From the NCBI RefSeq assembly GCF_037893015.1, contig NC_133658.1:281133221-281197220 (forward strand): a DNA stretch of 64,000 bases, written 5' to 3'. Positions 11,171 through 22,239 of the stretch are shown here, in pieces (within the stretch, counting starts at the first letter, position 1; each line of letters opens with the position of its first letter). The notes below the pieces were generated by a model. That model ran no database searches. It was not told the DNA's origin and was given only the letters and a program-made list of their open reading frames with translations. The translations under genes and the position numbers were made by a program. Source of the DNA: Macrotis lagotis (lineage: Eukaryota > Chordata > Mammalia > Peramelemorphia > Peramelidae).

Positions 11171-11259
11171 AAGAACAAAGGACAAGCATCATCATAACAA
11201 ATTAGATGATCCTTGAGGTCCCATCCAATTCTTGGATTCTATGATTCTCTTGACTTGGT

Positions 11260-11500
11260 GCAGAACAGTCTTTGTTTAAAGCAATCAGACAACCCAGTGA
11301 AGCTGAGAATTAATAATCAGACCCTCAGTACTAGGGATGTTTGCTGGAAAGAGAACAGTCCTTTAAACTAGAAGAAACAAGAGCTCAGGGAAGGCCAGGC
11401 AGGTGCTTGCTGTCTCCAAACAGGAAGTTCTGTGAAGCCAAGACATTGGAATAATTAATAAAGCCTAAATGGGATTTTTTTCTAGTTGTTTTCTTTTTCT
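11260..11500. other. unique stretch, nothing recognised
   Basis: Ordinary-complexity sequence between CR1 and an L1 tail. No gene, repeat family or regulatory site could be assigned. Confidence 0.5.
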
Positions 11501-11501
11501 T

Positions 11502-12165
11502 TCTCTTTCTTTTACAAAAATTTTATTTTATTTCTTCCTATTTCTTATAAAGATAAAACCCAACATTCATTTTCTGTAAGATTTTGAGTTTCACATTTTT
11601 CTCCCTCCCTCCCCTCTCCCTATGACATCAAGTCATCTAATATAGGATATACATGTATAATCATGTTGAATATATTTCCATATTAGTCATATTGTGAAAG
11701 AAGAATCAGAACAAGAGAGAAAAAGTATGAGAAAAAAACATAAAGCCAATTTTTAAAAAAGTAAAAAGAATATGCTTTGGTCTTTCACTGAATGTGGATG
11801 GCATTTTCCATCCCAAATCTTTTAGAATTGTCTTTGATCATTGTACTTCTAAGAAAAGTTGAGTCTATCATATCATAGTTGATCATCAGACAATGTTGCT
11901 ATTAATGTGTAAAATGTTCTCTGGTTTGGCTCACTTCACTCAGCATCAGTTCACATAAGTCTTTCCAAGCTTTTCCAAAATCAATGAGCTCATGATTTCT
12001 TTCAGAATAATGGTATTCCAAAACACCCATAAACCACAATTTATTTAGCCATTCCTCAATGGATGGGCATCCCCTCAATTTCCAATTCTTTGCCACTACA
12101 AAAAAAGTTGCTATAAATATTTTTGTATATGTGGGTCTTTTTTCTGTAATGAAATTATTTTAAAC
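11502..12165 (-). mobile_element. L1 ORF2 C-terminus and 3'UTR (-)
   Basis: The minus strand encodes AKNWKLRGCPSIEEWLNKLW (the EIEGMPIN..NKLW region of L1 ORF2) at 12096-12037, followed by the L1 3'UTR to 11502. Confidence 0.82.
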
Positions 12166-12855
12166 CTAGCCTAAACTCTCCAGATTTGCAAAGGGAAAAA
12201 AAGATGAGGTCCACTCTGAGTGAAGTTGGTCAGTTTGCTGAAGTTTCATTCCTTAGCAAGCTCTGGCTTTCCCAAAGAAGTAGTGAAGAGTGATGGAAAG
12301 AAGAGTTGGAGCCAAAAAGAAGGCCCCAGGCCATCTCCTTTATCTGTCTTTCTCCCTAGGCTAAAACTTACATATCTCATCCCTGTAATCTCCCTGTTGA
12401 GGACATCTTGGAGAGTGGTTGATTTTGCTGTTAATCAAAGAGGAGATTGTAACATTTGGAGGTCTCAGGTGTCTACTTAAACACTCCCTCCCTGAATTTA
12501 AAAGAAAATCAGCCAGGAAAACATTTCAGGAAGGGAAATCTTCAGGATGTCTTATAAAGCAATCACTGAAATGATGATGGGAAGGGAGAGATATTTACCT
12601 GAACAAGATTACTATTTGCTGAGATATTCACAGAAATAAATGGCATAAAAGTTATCGATGTTTGTGCTTCTGGGTATCAATTGATTGTTTTCTAGAGTTG
12701 GGAAATATTCCCACCATTATACTATCATCTAAACTGATTAGATTGCAGATGAAGCTTCAGCACTGTGACTGCCTCATAGAGCTAATATTCTAGGATTCTG
12801 ATATTCTCCTATTCAGGCGGGTAAAATTCCTACAGAGGTGATGTGGTCCAGCTCT
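12166..12855. other. unique stretch, nothing recognised
   Basis: Mixed-composition sequence without recognisable repeat family. The one 86-codon frame (12220-12480) shows no domain or splice context. Confidence 0.5.
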
Positions 12856-13315
12856 GTTTTTTTTCTTTTTTTCTTTTTTTTTAGTATTTTATTTTTCCAC
12901 AGTTACATGTAAAAATACATTTGTTTTCAAAACTGAGTTCCAAATTCTCTCCCATCCTCCCACCAACTGCACCCCCCCATTGAAAAAGCAAGCAATTTAT
13001 GTGTAGTCATGCAAAACATTTTCACAATAGTCATGTTATTAAAAAATAGCCCCCCCCAAAAAAAAGAAACCTCAAGAAAAATAAAGTTTTTAAAAAGAAG
13101 TATACTGCGATCTGTATCCAGACATCAGCAACTCTTTCTCTGGGGAAGGATAGAATTCTTTATCACAAGCCCTTCAGAGTTGTTTTGGGTCACAATATTG
13201 CTGAGAAAAGCTAAGTCATTCACAGCTACAATATTACAGTTACTTTGTTCATAGAACATTTCATTTTGCATCATCTCATGTAAGTCTTTCCAGGTCTTTC
13301 TGAACAGCTCTGGTT
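12856..13315 (-). mobile_element. L1 3' end (older subfamily)
   Basis: T-rich start, CAGTTACATGTAAAAATACA and CATCATCTCATGTAAGTCTTTCC are L1 3'UTR words in reverse. Confidence 0.7.
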
Positions 13316-13324
13316 TTCTAAATA

Positions 13325-13565
13325 AGGATTATTGTTGTTCAGTCATTTCACAGTGTCTATCTCTTTGTGATCCTATTTGGGGTTTTCTTGGAAGAGATGT
13401 TGGAGTGGTTTGCCATTTCCCTTTTCAGTTCATTTTTCAGGTTAATAAACTGATGCATACAGGATTAAATGACTTGCCCAGAGTCATATAACTAGTAAAT
13501 GTCTGAAGTCAGATTTGAACTCAGATCTTCCTGACTCCAGGCCTGGTATTGTGCCACCTTGTTGT
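13325..13565 (-). mobile_element. MAR1-like CORE-SINE
   Basis: TTGTTGTTCAGTCATTTCACAG, GGGGTTTTCTTGGAAGAGATG, core GACTTGCCCAGAGTCATATAAC, and CTGACTCCAGGCCTGG: a complete reverse copy. The same family occurs at 23300, 23670, 30703 and 32110. Confidence 0.75.
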
Positions 13566-13789
13566 TCCCCAAAATAGAACTGTACCCAGAATATCAAAGG
13601 AGGGACACATCTCTCATTGTTTATAGGATTATAAGATCTAGGCAGAGTTCTTTAATCTCTTTTACATCAAGGATCCCTTTGACATCTAGTGAAACCTAAG
13701 GACTTTAATGAAAAAAAGGATTAACAGGTAAGTGAGAGAAGCATAAAAATTAAGTCCTCAATAAAAATCATTTTAATTATATGGGACCA

Positions 13790-13985
13790 CAAGAAAGATA
13801 GGTTCAAATCCTGGCTCTGGTACATATTAACTGTGTGGCATTGGGCAAGTCACTTAATTGCTCTAAATCTCACTTTTCTAACTCATAAACTGAAAGCCTT
13901 TAGACTACCTGTCAAATAGGGTTGGTTTGAGGAAAGAGTTTTGTAAGCCTTAAAGCACCCTAGAAATGTGAGTTATCATTATTAT
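13790..13985 (+). mobile_element. MIR
   Basis: GGTTCAAATCCTGGCTCTGG, GGGCAAGTCACTTAATTGC and AAGCACCCTAGAAATGTGAG are in MIR order. Confidence 0.65.
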
Positions 13986-14740
13986 TTAAGCCAGAAGGCC
14001 CTTTTTAATGGAATGGCATTTGGAGACCCCACAACCCTTCCTGCCTGTATCCTCACTCTTTCCTCTGAGGAGAGCTGTGGGCCAGCAGCCAGTGTGCCAC
14101 GTGCTTGCCCAGACCACAGAGGGGGCTTCTCCATCCATTAGACAGGCCACAATAACTTGCCCCCAATTCTGCAGAGTAGCTGATAAGTTTGCCTGAGGCA
14201 AGGCCATTAGAGGAGATGTGCTGCTTGAAGGAAAAGACAGATTTGAAAACAAGGCATCACCAGCCAGCCAGGAAGAGCCATCTTCTGACTCCCTAATGGT
14301 GCTAACTAAATTAGCAAGATTTGCACACACAGCAATCTGAGCACAAATAGGGTCACAGAATTAAAGTGCACAGTTAACTTCTCTCAGGCTTTAATGTCCT
14401 TTTTTTACACTGAGCTATAGAAGAAGGTCTCTAAAAAGCATTGATATTTTCAGGGTGGTGAAAATCACACCTTCCAAAACACTGGCAAACAGTTCAGCTG
14501 GGAAGTGAAGAGGGGGAAAAAAGAATTTCTCTTGGTTGAAAACTTTCCTCTTGGAAACTTTGGGCTAGAGAAGGTCTCTGACATCATCAGAAACAAGCTA
14601 AGGGGATGAGCATCTGGCGTAGTTTTGTCCAACTATTTCCAGATGAGAACATACAAACATCTGAACTTACTGGGAAAAAATAAGGTTTATGGAAGGGATT
14701 TCCCCTTTCCAGTCATCTGTCCATTTGGTCATCTTTGGGG
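13986..14740. other. unique, high-complexity stretch; possible conserved non-coding element
   Basis: No repeat is recognised. Around 14040-14345 the composition is balanced and contains TAAT-core words (CCTAATGGTGCTAACTAAATTAGC is split around them). The overlapping frames on both strands have no domain. Any regulatory role is only a guess. Confidence 0.4.
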
Positions 14741-14744
14741 GGAG

Positions 14745-14915
14745 GCAGGGGAAGGTCTAAATTTAGGAATAGAAGGGATCTCAGAGATCACCTTACAAAT
14801 GAGTAAACTGTGTCTCAGAAAGGTTAAGATATTTTTAAGGTCACATGGATAATATTTGACAGTACCATGATTTCAATCCAAGTCCTTCTGATGATAACTA
14901 TAATGCTATTTCCAA
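14745..14915 (-). repeat. MIR/CORE-SINE remnant
   Basis: AATGAGTAAACTGTGTCTCAGAAAGG and GGTCACATGGATAATA resemble the SINE core in reverse. Confidence 0.45.
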
Positions 14916-15089
14916 TATTCATTCACAACCCTATATTATATGTCAAATATATATCAATCTATGTCCAAAGGATCCTATTTCCTCTTTCTAACACTGTCAC
15001 TGCCACCTCTGACCAAAATTGACCATTGGTGGTGAAAGAGAACAAGATATTCCAATGTATGTACCAAGAACTTTTATAGCAAGATGTCA

Positions 15090-15590
15090 AGAGATACAGA
15101 ACAAACTGGATTAGAAAACTCTGGTCTAGTCCATATTGAAGACCTTGGTTTAATGCCCTCTTAAAAACGGAATTCAGTAAATTTAGAACTCTAATGAATG
15201 TTCCTACCCAAGACAAAAAAGTCTGTCCTCCCTTAACAAAACACCCTTGGTTCTGAAGAGCCGAAAATGAATTTCACACAGAGGGCAATGGAGAAGCACA
15301 TGGTAGGTGTGAGCAGACTGCAACATACAACAAATGAGAACTTTAAAGAATAATGGGAGTAAAATAAGTCACCAGGGAAGTATGATATAAAAAGAAGATG
15401 GGCTGATCTCGCTACAAGGGTGAGAAATGACAAGTGGACAGCCCAGGTTCTCCATTGGTATCCTCAGAAGAAAGTAAGGAAGGCTTCCAGCAATTTGAGT
15501 GCAACTCCTATGGCAAACTAAAAGAGAGGACATAGACAAGGGTGGCACAAGATGGGGCGACATACAGGGCCTGAGGGGAAACATTACCTT
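15090..15590 (+). pseudogene. RTE-clade LINE ORF C-terminus (fossil)
   Basis: With frameshifts the plus strand encodes FTQRAMEKHMVGVSRLQ (15271-15321) and KRRWADLATRVRNDKWTAQ followed by VLHWYPQKK (15391-15465). This matches the RTE/BovB-type order QRAMER.MLGVS, RRWAGH..R..D.RWT..V..WYP. Upstream, SVLP..LGSEE is the equivalent of the STVLP..YGSETW motif. Weak similarity continues to about 15590. Confidence 0.75.
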
Positions 15591-15730
15591 GTTGGAGGAA
15601 CATTCAAATCAAGGAGATCCAGGTCCATTTGAGTATTTTGGGGGTGAGCAAATAGAGAGTGAGTGACAGAGACAGACAGACAGGGATGGAGAAAGCCAGA
15701 GCAAAACAGGGGAAGACAGATACAGAGATA

Positions 15731-15788
<58 letters not shown>
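15731..15788. repeat. (TA)n microsatellite
   Basis: About 28 uninterrupted AT units. Confidence 0.95.
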
Positions 15789-15791
<3 letters not shown>

Positions 15792-15819
15792 CTCCCTATA
15801 AACCTTAGTGAATTATAAA

Positions 15820-16045
15820 GAGCTAGCATATTTAAAGTACCTACTGTGCTCAATGCTAGACAAATATTATCTCATTTCACCTTCCCAATGGAGGTGAGAG
15901 GCTATTACTATCTCCATTTTACAGTCAAGGAAACTGAGGCAAACAGAGGTTAAGTTATGTATGCAGAGTTAGTACATGTCTGAGTCTTGATTTGAATTCA
16001 GGTCTTCCTGATTCCAAGTCTAGGGTTCCAACATTACACCTAGTT
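15820..16045 (-). mobile_element. CORE-SINE / MIR-like
   Basis: ATTATCTCATTTCACCTTCCC, CCATTTTACAGTCAAGGAAACT and GAATTCAGGTCTTCCTGATTCC in this order. Confidence 0.65.
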
Positions 16046-16122
16046 TCCTTAACCTTAAATTCATTCCCACCCTTTTCTTTTCTGGACTGGGTTAAAGGAG
16101 AACCATACATACATACAGACAG

Positions 16123-16170
16123 ACACACACACACACACACACACATATAAATATATATATATATATATAC
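16123..16170. repeat. (CA)n-(TA)n compound microsatellite
   Basis: CA units then TA units, ending ATACATACATATAG. Confidence 0.9.
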
Positions 16171-16430
16171 ATACATATAGAAGGGTATAAAAGTCTTAAA
16201 TTTAGAAAGAAATAAGAGAAGGAGACAGAGAGGGTACTGAATTAGAACATGAGGGAATAGAATAAGAGGGTATATATAGAAGGTTGCATGGATCAATGAG
16301 GGTTTAGAAGGATGTGTAAGGGAGTGATTCCAGTAGATTAAGGAATAGGAGGGCAAGGTAATGCATAGAAGTAAAATAGAGGAGTGAGGAGGTGCTACTG
16401 CTTTCAGAAAGTGTTATAAAACTAAGAGAT

Positions 16431-16580
16431 GGGGGAGGATGCTAGGTGGGCACAGTGGATAGAGCACCTGCTCCAGTCAGGAGGATCTTAGTTCAAATCC
16501 AGACTCAGAAACTTGATACTTACTGTATGACCTTGGACAAGTCACTTAACCCCATTGCCCCACAAAAAAGCAAAAAAAAA
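16431..16580 (+). mobile_element. WSINE1-like SINE, older copy
   Basis: Head GATGCTAGGTGGGCACAGTGG, B-box TTCAAATCC and A-rich tail. Flanks are AAGAGAT at 16424-16430 and 16581-16587. Confidence 0.82.
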
Positions 16581-16589
16581 AAGAGATAC

Positions 16590-16735
16590 ACACAAAAACC
16601 AAACATATAGATATCTATGAATATGCATATGTGTATGTATGTATCTATATATACATGGGTATGTGTGTCTATGTACATATGGGTGCATACATTTGCATAT
16701 ATATGAGTGTGTTTATGTATGTATAAATCCATGGT
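16590..16735. repeat. degenerate TATG/TG low-complexity tract
   Basis: Irregular mix of TATG, TATC, CATA and TGTG words. Confidence 0.75.
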
Positions 16736-16739
16736 TAAT

Positions 16740-17770
16740 TGTAGTGGGGAGGGGGTGGAGAGGGGGAAAAAATAAACAGTACAAATCAGATAACAGAAGA
16801 AAACCTACAAGGAAGCAAAAAAAAGATGGACAATTCTGAACACAATGTGTGGTATTTATTATAGAGACTTTCTTGAAAATGGAAATCTATAGTTTTATAT
16901 TTTGAGTGTTCTCTTATATTTTGCTGTGCACATGATAATTTTTTTCTTATTTTGAATTTAATTAAATTTTTTTAAAAATCCATTCCCCTTATGTGACATT
17001 TAAGGAAATGAAAATGCAGAAATGGGAGATGATTTGATGAAGATTACACTGCTAATTACAGGCAGACCTAAGACTAGAGCCCAGATCTCTAGACTCCCCA
17101 TCCTGGGCTGGGCCCATTACAACATTTTGAGGAATCATGTAACAACTTCATATTTATCGAAATACTTTTTAACTTTCCAGATATGTCCACATTTCTGTCT
17201 TAGATCAATGGCCAAGGTTTCCGACTATTAGGCAAGGTTTTGTTAACATTTATACTTGAATCTCTTGTTATTCACACAGTTTAGTCAAAATTATTGGTCT
17301 GAGATTCTGTTGCCTGAAAATAACAATTTTGAAATTTATTTCAGCATGCTTCCTTTGTTCAAAGTTCCTTCAAATAAAGTTATTTTAGCCTTGCAACAAC
17401 TCAAGGAAAGAAATGAGGCAAGGATTATGATGCCTATTTTAGAAATGAGGAAATTAAGGAAAAGAGAAGTAAAGTGATTCACCTTATGAGACACAGGTCT
17501 CCTGGATTCTTATCTAGGGTTCTTTCCATTCCTAAGGAAGCTATGAGTACCTGAAGTTACCTGCTTATGTTTATCAATCTTGCTAGAGACCAAACAACAA
17601 AAGGAACAACAAAAGGGAACTATTTTAATCAATCAATTGCTGATATTGTTGCCTTATCTCCTACCTGTAAGAGACTACATTCAGAAATTTTTTTTTAAAA
17701 AAGAGACTATTACAGGGATAAAAAACTGAGAAATTGAGTTAACTACCCCCCATCCTGATCACAGTTGCTA
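16740..17770. other. mostly unassigned; weak CORE-SINE pieces
   Basis: About 17005-17110 and 17395-17480 resemble SINE cores (AATGAGGAAATTAAGGAAAAG). The rest, including an A/T-rich region 16750-16990, is unassigned. No gene is seen. Confidence 0.4.
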
Positions 17771-17779
17771 AAACCTCAA

Positions 17780-18090
17780 CAAATATTTCATTTCAGCACT
17801 TATTAAGTACCTACTGTATGCAAGACTTTGTGCTGAGCTCTGAGGAGACAGATAAGACAAACTGCTCTGAAGAAGCATTCTGATAACTATAATATTAAGG
17901 AAAGTGAAATAAATGTAAAAGAGAAGATTCAGAAAAGTGGTATGAAAAATTTGAGAAAGGGAGAGATCACTTTTGCTCAAGGGGGAAGAGGGTCAAGGAA
18001 AGCTCCATTGAAGAGATGACATCTAAGTTGGGCTGTGAAGAAAGGAAGGTCAGAAATGTCAAAGGAGTCCTGGGGGATGGTGAACATGTG
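17780..18090 (+). repeat. unassigned old dispersed repeat, copy B
   Basis: CACTTATTAAGTACCTACTG, then GGAAAGCTCCATTGAAGAG and GGGCTGTGAAGAAAGGAAGG: same motif order as copy A (9860-10150). Confidence 0.5.
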
Positions 18091-18114
18091 TCTCATCATC
18101 AAAAATATTGAATG

Positions 18115-18255
18115 AGGGGCAGCTAGGTGGCTCAATGGATAGAGCACTGGCCCTGGAGTCAGAATGACCTGAGTTCAAATTCAGCCTCAGACACTTAATA
18201 ATTGCCTAGCTGTGTGACATTGGGAAAGTCATTAACCTTAAACAAATAAAATTTT
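18115..18255 (+). mobile_element. WSINE1-type SINE
   Basis: Flanks AAAAATATTGAATG (18101-18114) and AAAAATATTGGATG (18256-18269), one mismatch. Confidence 0.9.
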
Positions 18256-18269
18256 AAAAATATTGGATG

Positions 18270-19275
18270 GATTTCCAAAGGATATTCAAAGGATATGAAG
18301 AGGTAGCTTTCAGAGGAAGAAATTCAAACTGTCAATAGCCATAGGAAAAAAAGTTCTAAATTACTAATAATTACAAAAAATTAAAAATTAAAACAACTTC
18401 AAACTCATCACATTGGCAGAGTTGATCAAAAAAAAAAAAGGAAAAAGACAAATCCTGGTAGAGATAATGGAAAATAGGTAAATTATTGCACTGTTGGTAG
18501 AGTTGTGAGCAAGTCCAATAATTCTGGAAAGTAATTTGGTACTGTATCCAAAAGCTTAGATCTGTAAACCCAAAGATATCAAAGAGAAAAAAATATACAC
18601 TAATATTTATAGCAGCTGCTTTTGTAGTGGCAAAAAATTGGAAACTGAAGGGATATTCATCATTTGGAGAATGGTCAAATAAGTTATGGTATATGAAAGT
18701 GCTAGAAAACTATTATGCTGTAAGAAATGATAAAGAATGATTTCAGAAAAATCTGGGAAAACAATGCTATGCTCTGATGCAAAACTGTGTAAGCAGAACC
18801 AAGGAAAAAAAAATTGTACAATAACAAGTTGAGTTTTTTGTTCTGGGTTTGTTTGGTTGTTTTTTTTCACAAATAATTCTGAAAGATTAGGAATGCTGAT
18901 TAACATAATCGTAAATGTCATTCCAAAATATTCATGATGAAATCTGCATTCTAATGCCAGATAGTGAAGTGATACATCCAGAGTGAAAAATGAGGCATGT
19001 TTTTCCTTTCTTCCTTCTTTTTTTCCTTCCTTTCTTCCTTCTTCCTTCCATCCCTTATTTCCTTTCTTCTTTTCTTCATTTTCTTCCTTTCTTCTTCTTC
19101 CTTCCTTTATTATTTTTAGACATGGGAGAATCTATTTTTCATGATTATACATATTTGTAATGGCTTTTTTCTTCTCTTCTCAATAGCTAGGGAAAGGAAA
19201 GGGGAAGGGAGAAAATTTGGAAGTGAAAATAAAATTGAATTTAAATAAATAAATAAAATAAATTTAATTGAAAAG
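18270..19275 (+). mobile_element. L1 ORF2 C-terminus and 3'UTR
   Basis: Decayed ORF2 end (TTGCACTGTTGGTAGAGTTGTG, GTAGTGGCAAAAAATTGG) followed by the 3'UTR. An expanded pyrimidine tract (about 19005-19110, CTTCCTT repeats) lies in the 3'UTR. It ends with AATAAATAAATAAAATAAA. Confidence 0.75.
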
Positions 19276-19379
19276 TTAGTAGCAAATAGACAGCTGTCCA
19301 GTTTGGCTGAGATGCAGTATATATGAAGGAGAGTAATATAAGATAAATCTGGAAAAGTTAATTTTCACTCAGACCCTAG

Positions 19380-19590
19380 AAAGAGGCAATTGGGTAAAAC
19401 ATTTAATATCCCTGGATTTGGATTCAGAAAATCAGGATTTGAACCCTAGCTCTTCCATTCAGTACTGATATTAGCTTGGGAAAGTTATTTAATTCCTTTG
19501 AACATCAGTTTCATCATGTATAAAGTGAGGGAGTTGAGTTAGATAAGAAGAAGAGTTGAGATAAATGGTTCCTTCCAGCTCAAAATCAGT
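19380..19590 (+). mobile_element. MIR
   Basis: TTGGATTCAGAAAATCAGGATTTG, CTTGGGAAAGTTATTTAATTCC and TAAAGTGAGGGAGTTGAG follow MIR order. Confidence 0.6.
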
Positions 19591-19801
19591 GGTCCTGGTT
19601 CTTATTGACACCAGGATCAGTAAGCTAACTTTTATTTACTGAGGAACTACTTAAGGTTTTTGAACTTAAAAGATACATGATTAGGAGGATATATTAGGGT
19701 TTTGATTCAGGCAATGGTTTTGATGACAGACCAGAGAGAGAATGGAGGCAGGGAGATCAGATGTGAGGCTACTGTAGCAGTCAAGGTAAAAGATGATGAG
19801 A

Positions 19802-20230
19802 TTGTACACATTAACAGTAACATTGAGAGATTATCAGCTATGATGGACATAGTTCCTCTCAGCAGTTCAGTGATCAAGGACAATTCTGAGACACTGCCAT
19901 GGAAAATGGCATCTACCTTCAGAGAAAATACTAGGTCTAAATGTAAAGCAAAGCATGATCTGTTCACTTTTTTGAAACATTTTTATGTTTTCTCTTTCTT
20001 TCTTATGCCTTTTTTTCTCCTTAGTTCTAATTCTTCTTTCACAACATGATTAATAGAGAAATATGGTCAAAACAATTGTAAATGTACAAACTATAACAGA
20101 TTGTTAGTTGCCATGGGGAAGGATGAAGGAAGTGTGGTAGAAAAATGTGAAAATCAAAAGCTTGCAAAAGGATGAATGTTGAAAACTATCTTTGCATGTA
20201 ATTGGAAAAATTTAATTTAATTTAATTTTT
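19802..20230 (+). mobile_element. L1 3' end inserted in L2
   Basis: Flanked by AAGATGATGAGA (19790-19801) and AAGAGGATGAGA (20231-20242). L1 3'UTR with an A/T-rich tail. Confidence 0.85.
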
Positions 20231-20475
20231 AAGAGGATGAGAGTCTGAATTGCAGTAATGACAGTGGGATTGGAAAGGAGGCAAAAATGGGAAGAATTAT
20301 CATTGGTAGGATACAGCAACTGATTGAATAGGATAATAAGGAAAGAGAAAAAATCAAAAATGATTGAAGTCATAAAGCTGGGCAACTGGGAAGATAGTAG
20401 TCCCATTATTAGAAATAGGGAAGTTTAGCCTGGAAAGGAATTCTGAGTTCAAAACTTTTTTTTAGGTATTAGTAG

Positions 20476-21123
20476 TGTTGTACCCCAAACCAGAATGAGA
20501 ATCAGAGACCAATTGAAATTTGGAATGAAATATATTTACCTGGATGTTGCTAGAGATAAAAACCCAAATCTAACAACTCTGAGAATAGAATGAGCAAAGT
20601 TTTCTAGTATTTTGAGGGGCAGGCATATCATGAGCAAGCAGGATACAGAAGTAGAAATAGCAATTAGATATATTTCCTCATCAGACTGTTGCACACATGT
20701 GACATAGTATAGATAGGAGGCCAATAAAAGACCAAAGGGGGTCAGGGTCTAACATGTTTCCTGTGGTACAGGACAGTCACATACCAGAGAGAGGGTCAGG
20801 GTCTGCCTGTGGAACAGGACAGTCACATACCAGGGAGTTAGGTCAGGTGGAGTTTACTATATCACAGCTCCAGCTGCACCCGGGAAGGCGGGAAGCAGTT
20901 TTAGAAGGGAGCAGGAATATTGCAGAAACAGCAAAACGATTAGGTTAACAAGAACATTAGGTGAGCCTCAGATAAAATTTATGGTGTATCTTGTGACTCT
21001 CAGAGTTAACTGTTTGAGTCCTATCAAGATGTTCCCAGGTGCCAGCCAAACTGAATTTCTGAGGAGTTTGTCTCTCGGGACTCAGAAAAGTGTCAAGGAC
21101 CCTCTTTACACAGGGGTTACACA
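20476..21123. mobile_element. solo LTR (endogenous retrovirus-type), 648 bp
   Basis: The segment begins TGTTGTACCCC and ends with the near-inverse GGGGTTACACA, giving TG..CA ends with ~11-bp imperfect inverted repeats. Flanks AGTAG (20471-20475) and AGTAT (21124-21128) fit a 5-bp duplication with one mismatch. It interrupts a collinear L2. It contains two ~46-bp direct repeats starting CCTGTGG(T/A)ACAGGACAG at 20760 and 20806, like U3 enhancer repeats. No retroviral gene is present. Transcriptional orientation could not be settled. Confidence 0.72.
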
Positions 21124-21591
21124 AGTATTAATATTGTACTTCAGTGGGACATTATGGTGGGGATATCCAGGAGGCAACTAGAAATGTAGAACTCAGGTTC
21201 AGAGAAGAAATGAGGACCAGAGAAATAGATATGGGAGTCATCAATACAAAAGGGATCATGAAAGTGATGGGAGTAGAGGGGTTAATTAAGGAAGATTAAA
21301 GAGGAGATAAGGGGAACAATGTATCCCAGCACCTAGCACATAATAGGCATATAGTCTATATTTGATGATTGATTGTTAGAACATTGAGGGAACATTATAT
21401 TATTTAAGAGTTTGGAGGACAATATGGACCTTGGTTCAATTGCCACAACTTCCTACCCCAGGGTCTTCAACAAGAATTTTCCAAGAGGATTAAGAATCAG
21501 TTTAAGTCAATTCAACAAAATTTTATTCAATTTAATTCAACAAATGTTCATTGCATGCTGAAGTGAAAGCCACAAGACTGGTGGTGGTAGG

Positions 21592-21748
21592 AGGGCTAGG
21601 TGGCGCAGTGGATAAAGCACCGGCCCTGGAGTCAGGAGTACCTGGGTTCAAATCCAGTCTCAGACACTTAAGAATTACCTAGCTGTGTGGCCTTGGGCAA
21701 GCCACTTAACCCCATTTGCCTTGCAAAAACCTAAAAAATAAAAAAAAA
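21592..21748 (+). mobile_element. WSINE1-type SINE
   Basis: Full length from GGGCTAGGTGGCGCAGTGG to an A-rich tail. Flanking duplication not clear (GGTAGGAG / GGAGGTAG). Confidence 0.9.
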
Positions 21749-21759
21749 AGGAGGTAGAC

Positions 21760-22226
21760 AGTTAATTTTGTAACCAAAGGATTCCATGTTTCCAATGAAG
21801 AATCACTACTTGACCCAGGAATTTGAGTGCAAAAAGAAAATAGAGACATTAAAAGAAGTTACAACACAAAAGAAAGTGATAGAGCAGTTAAAGAAATATT
21901 AAAGAAAAAACACATGGATTGCTAATTGGCAGATCTGCTGCCAGGTTAAGCAGAAGTCAGAAAGCAAAGAAAGAGCCCGAGTCTCACCCAAAATCTCCTT
22001 AAACTCCCTCAGGGTCCATGGGAAGAGGTGGTGACTTAAGAACTGCCCAAGTCCCCCAATGGAGAGTTTGCCTTTTAGAGAGGGGTCAAGGTTCTCTGAT
22101 TCCAGTCTGGGTGGTCTCTGTAGTGCCTGAGTAACCTAGCTTGCCTTACCAATGGCCAAGGTCAGACTGGAGGTCAAGACTGACATTTTAACAGAGTAAA
22201 AGAGTAAAGATTTACAAAATTTTGTT
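21760..22226. other. unassigned stretch
   Basis: Purine-rich at first, then a more balanced stretch (21960-22180) without repeat words that I recognise. No gene is seen. Confidence 0.4.
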
Positions 22227-22239
22227 TCCAATTAATTTC

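Larger units (their letters stand above)
10165..11250 (+). mobile_element. L3/CR1-clade LINE, second part with 3' end
   Basis: It resumes with TCTTCAAGTATTTGAAGAGC (10220-10240), then AGGAGAGAAACAGCTTGCCTC, TTCCCAACAATTAATG and, at 11200-11250, CTTGAGGTCCCATCCAATTC with GATTCTATGATTCTC, the typical L3/CR1 3' terminus. Three insertions break it: an L1 tail (10240-10470), an old SINE (10672-10937) and a composite WSINE (10953-11170). Confidence 0.7.
19600..21270 (-). pseudogene. L2 LINE ORF2 fragment split by L1 and LTR
   Basis: Reverse-strand L2 RT sequence. From 21260 down, GATGACTCCCATATCTATTTC and TTGCCTCCTGGATATC match the YADD..ISNCLLDIS region. After the LTR, frames with NGTTIFPVAQ-like sequence and FNQLLYPTNDN continue (20406-20240). 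After the L1, TGACTGCTACAGTAGCCTC matches LDYCNSL (19795-19640). The order across both insertions is collinear with L2. Confidence 0.68.

Noticed and set aside
15955..16356. 133-codon minus-strand frame
   Set aside because: It runs through a CA/TA microsatellite and a SINE; a composition artefact.
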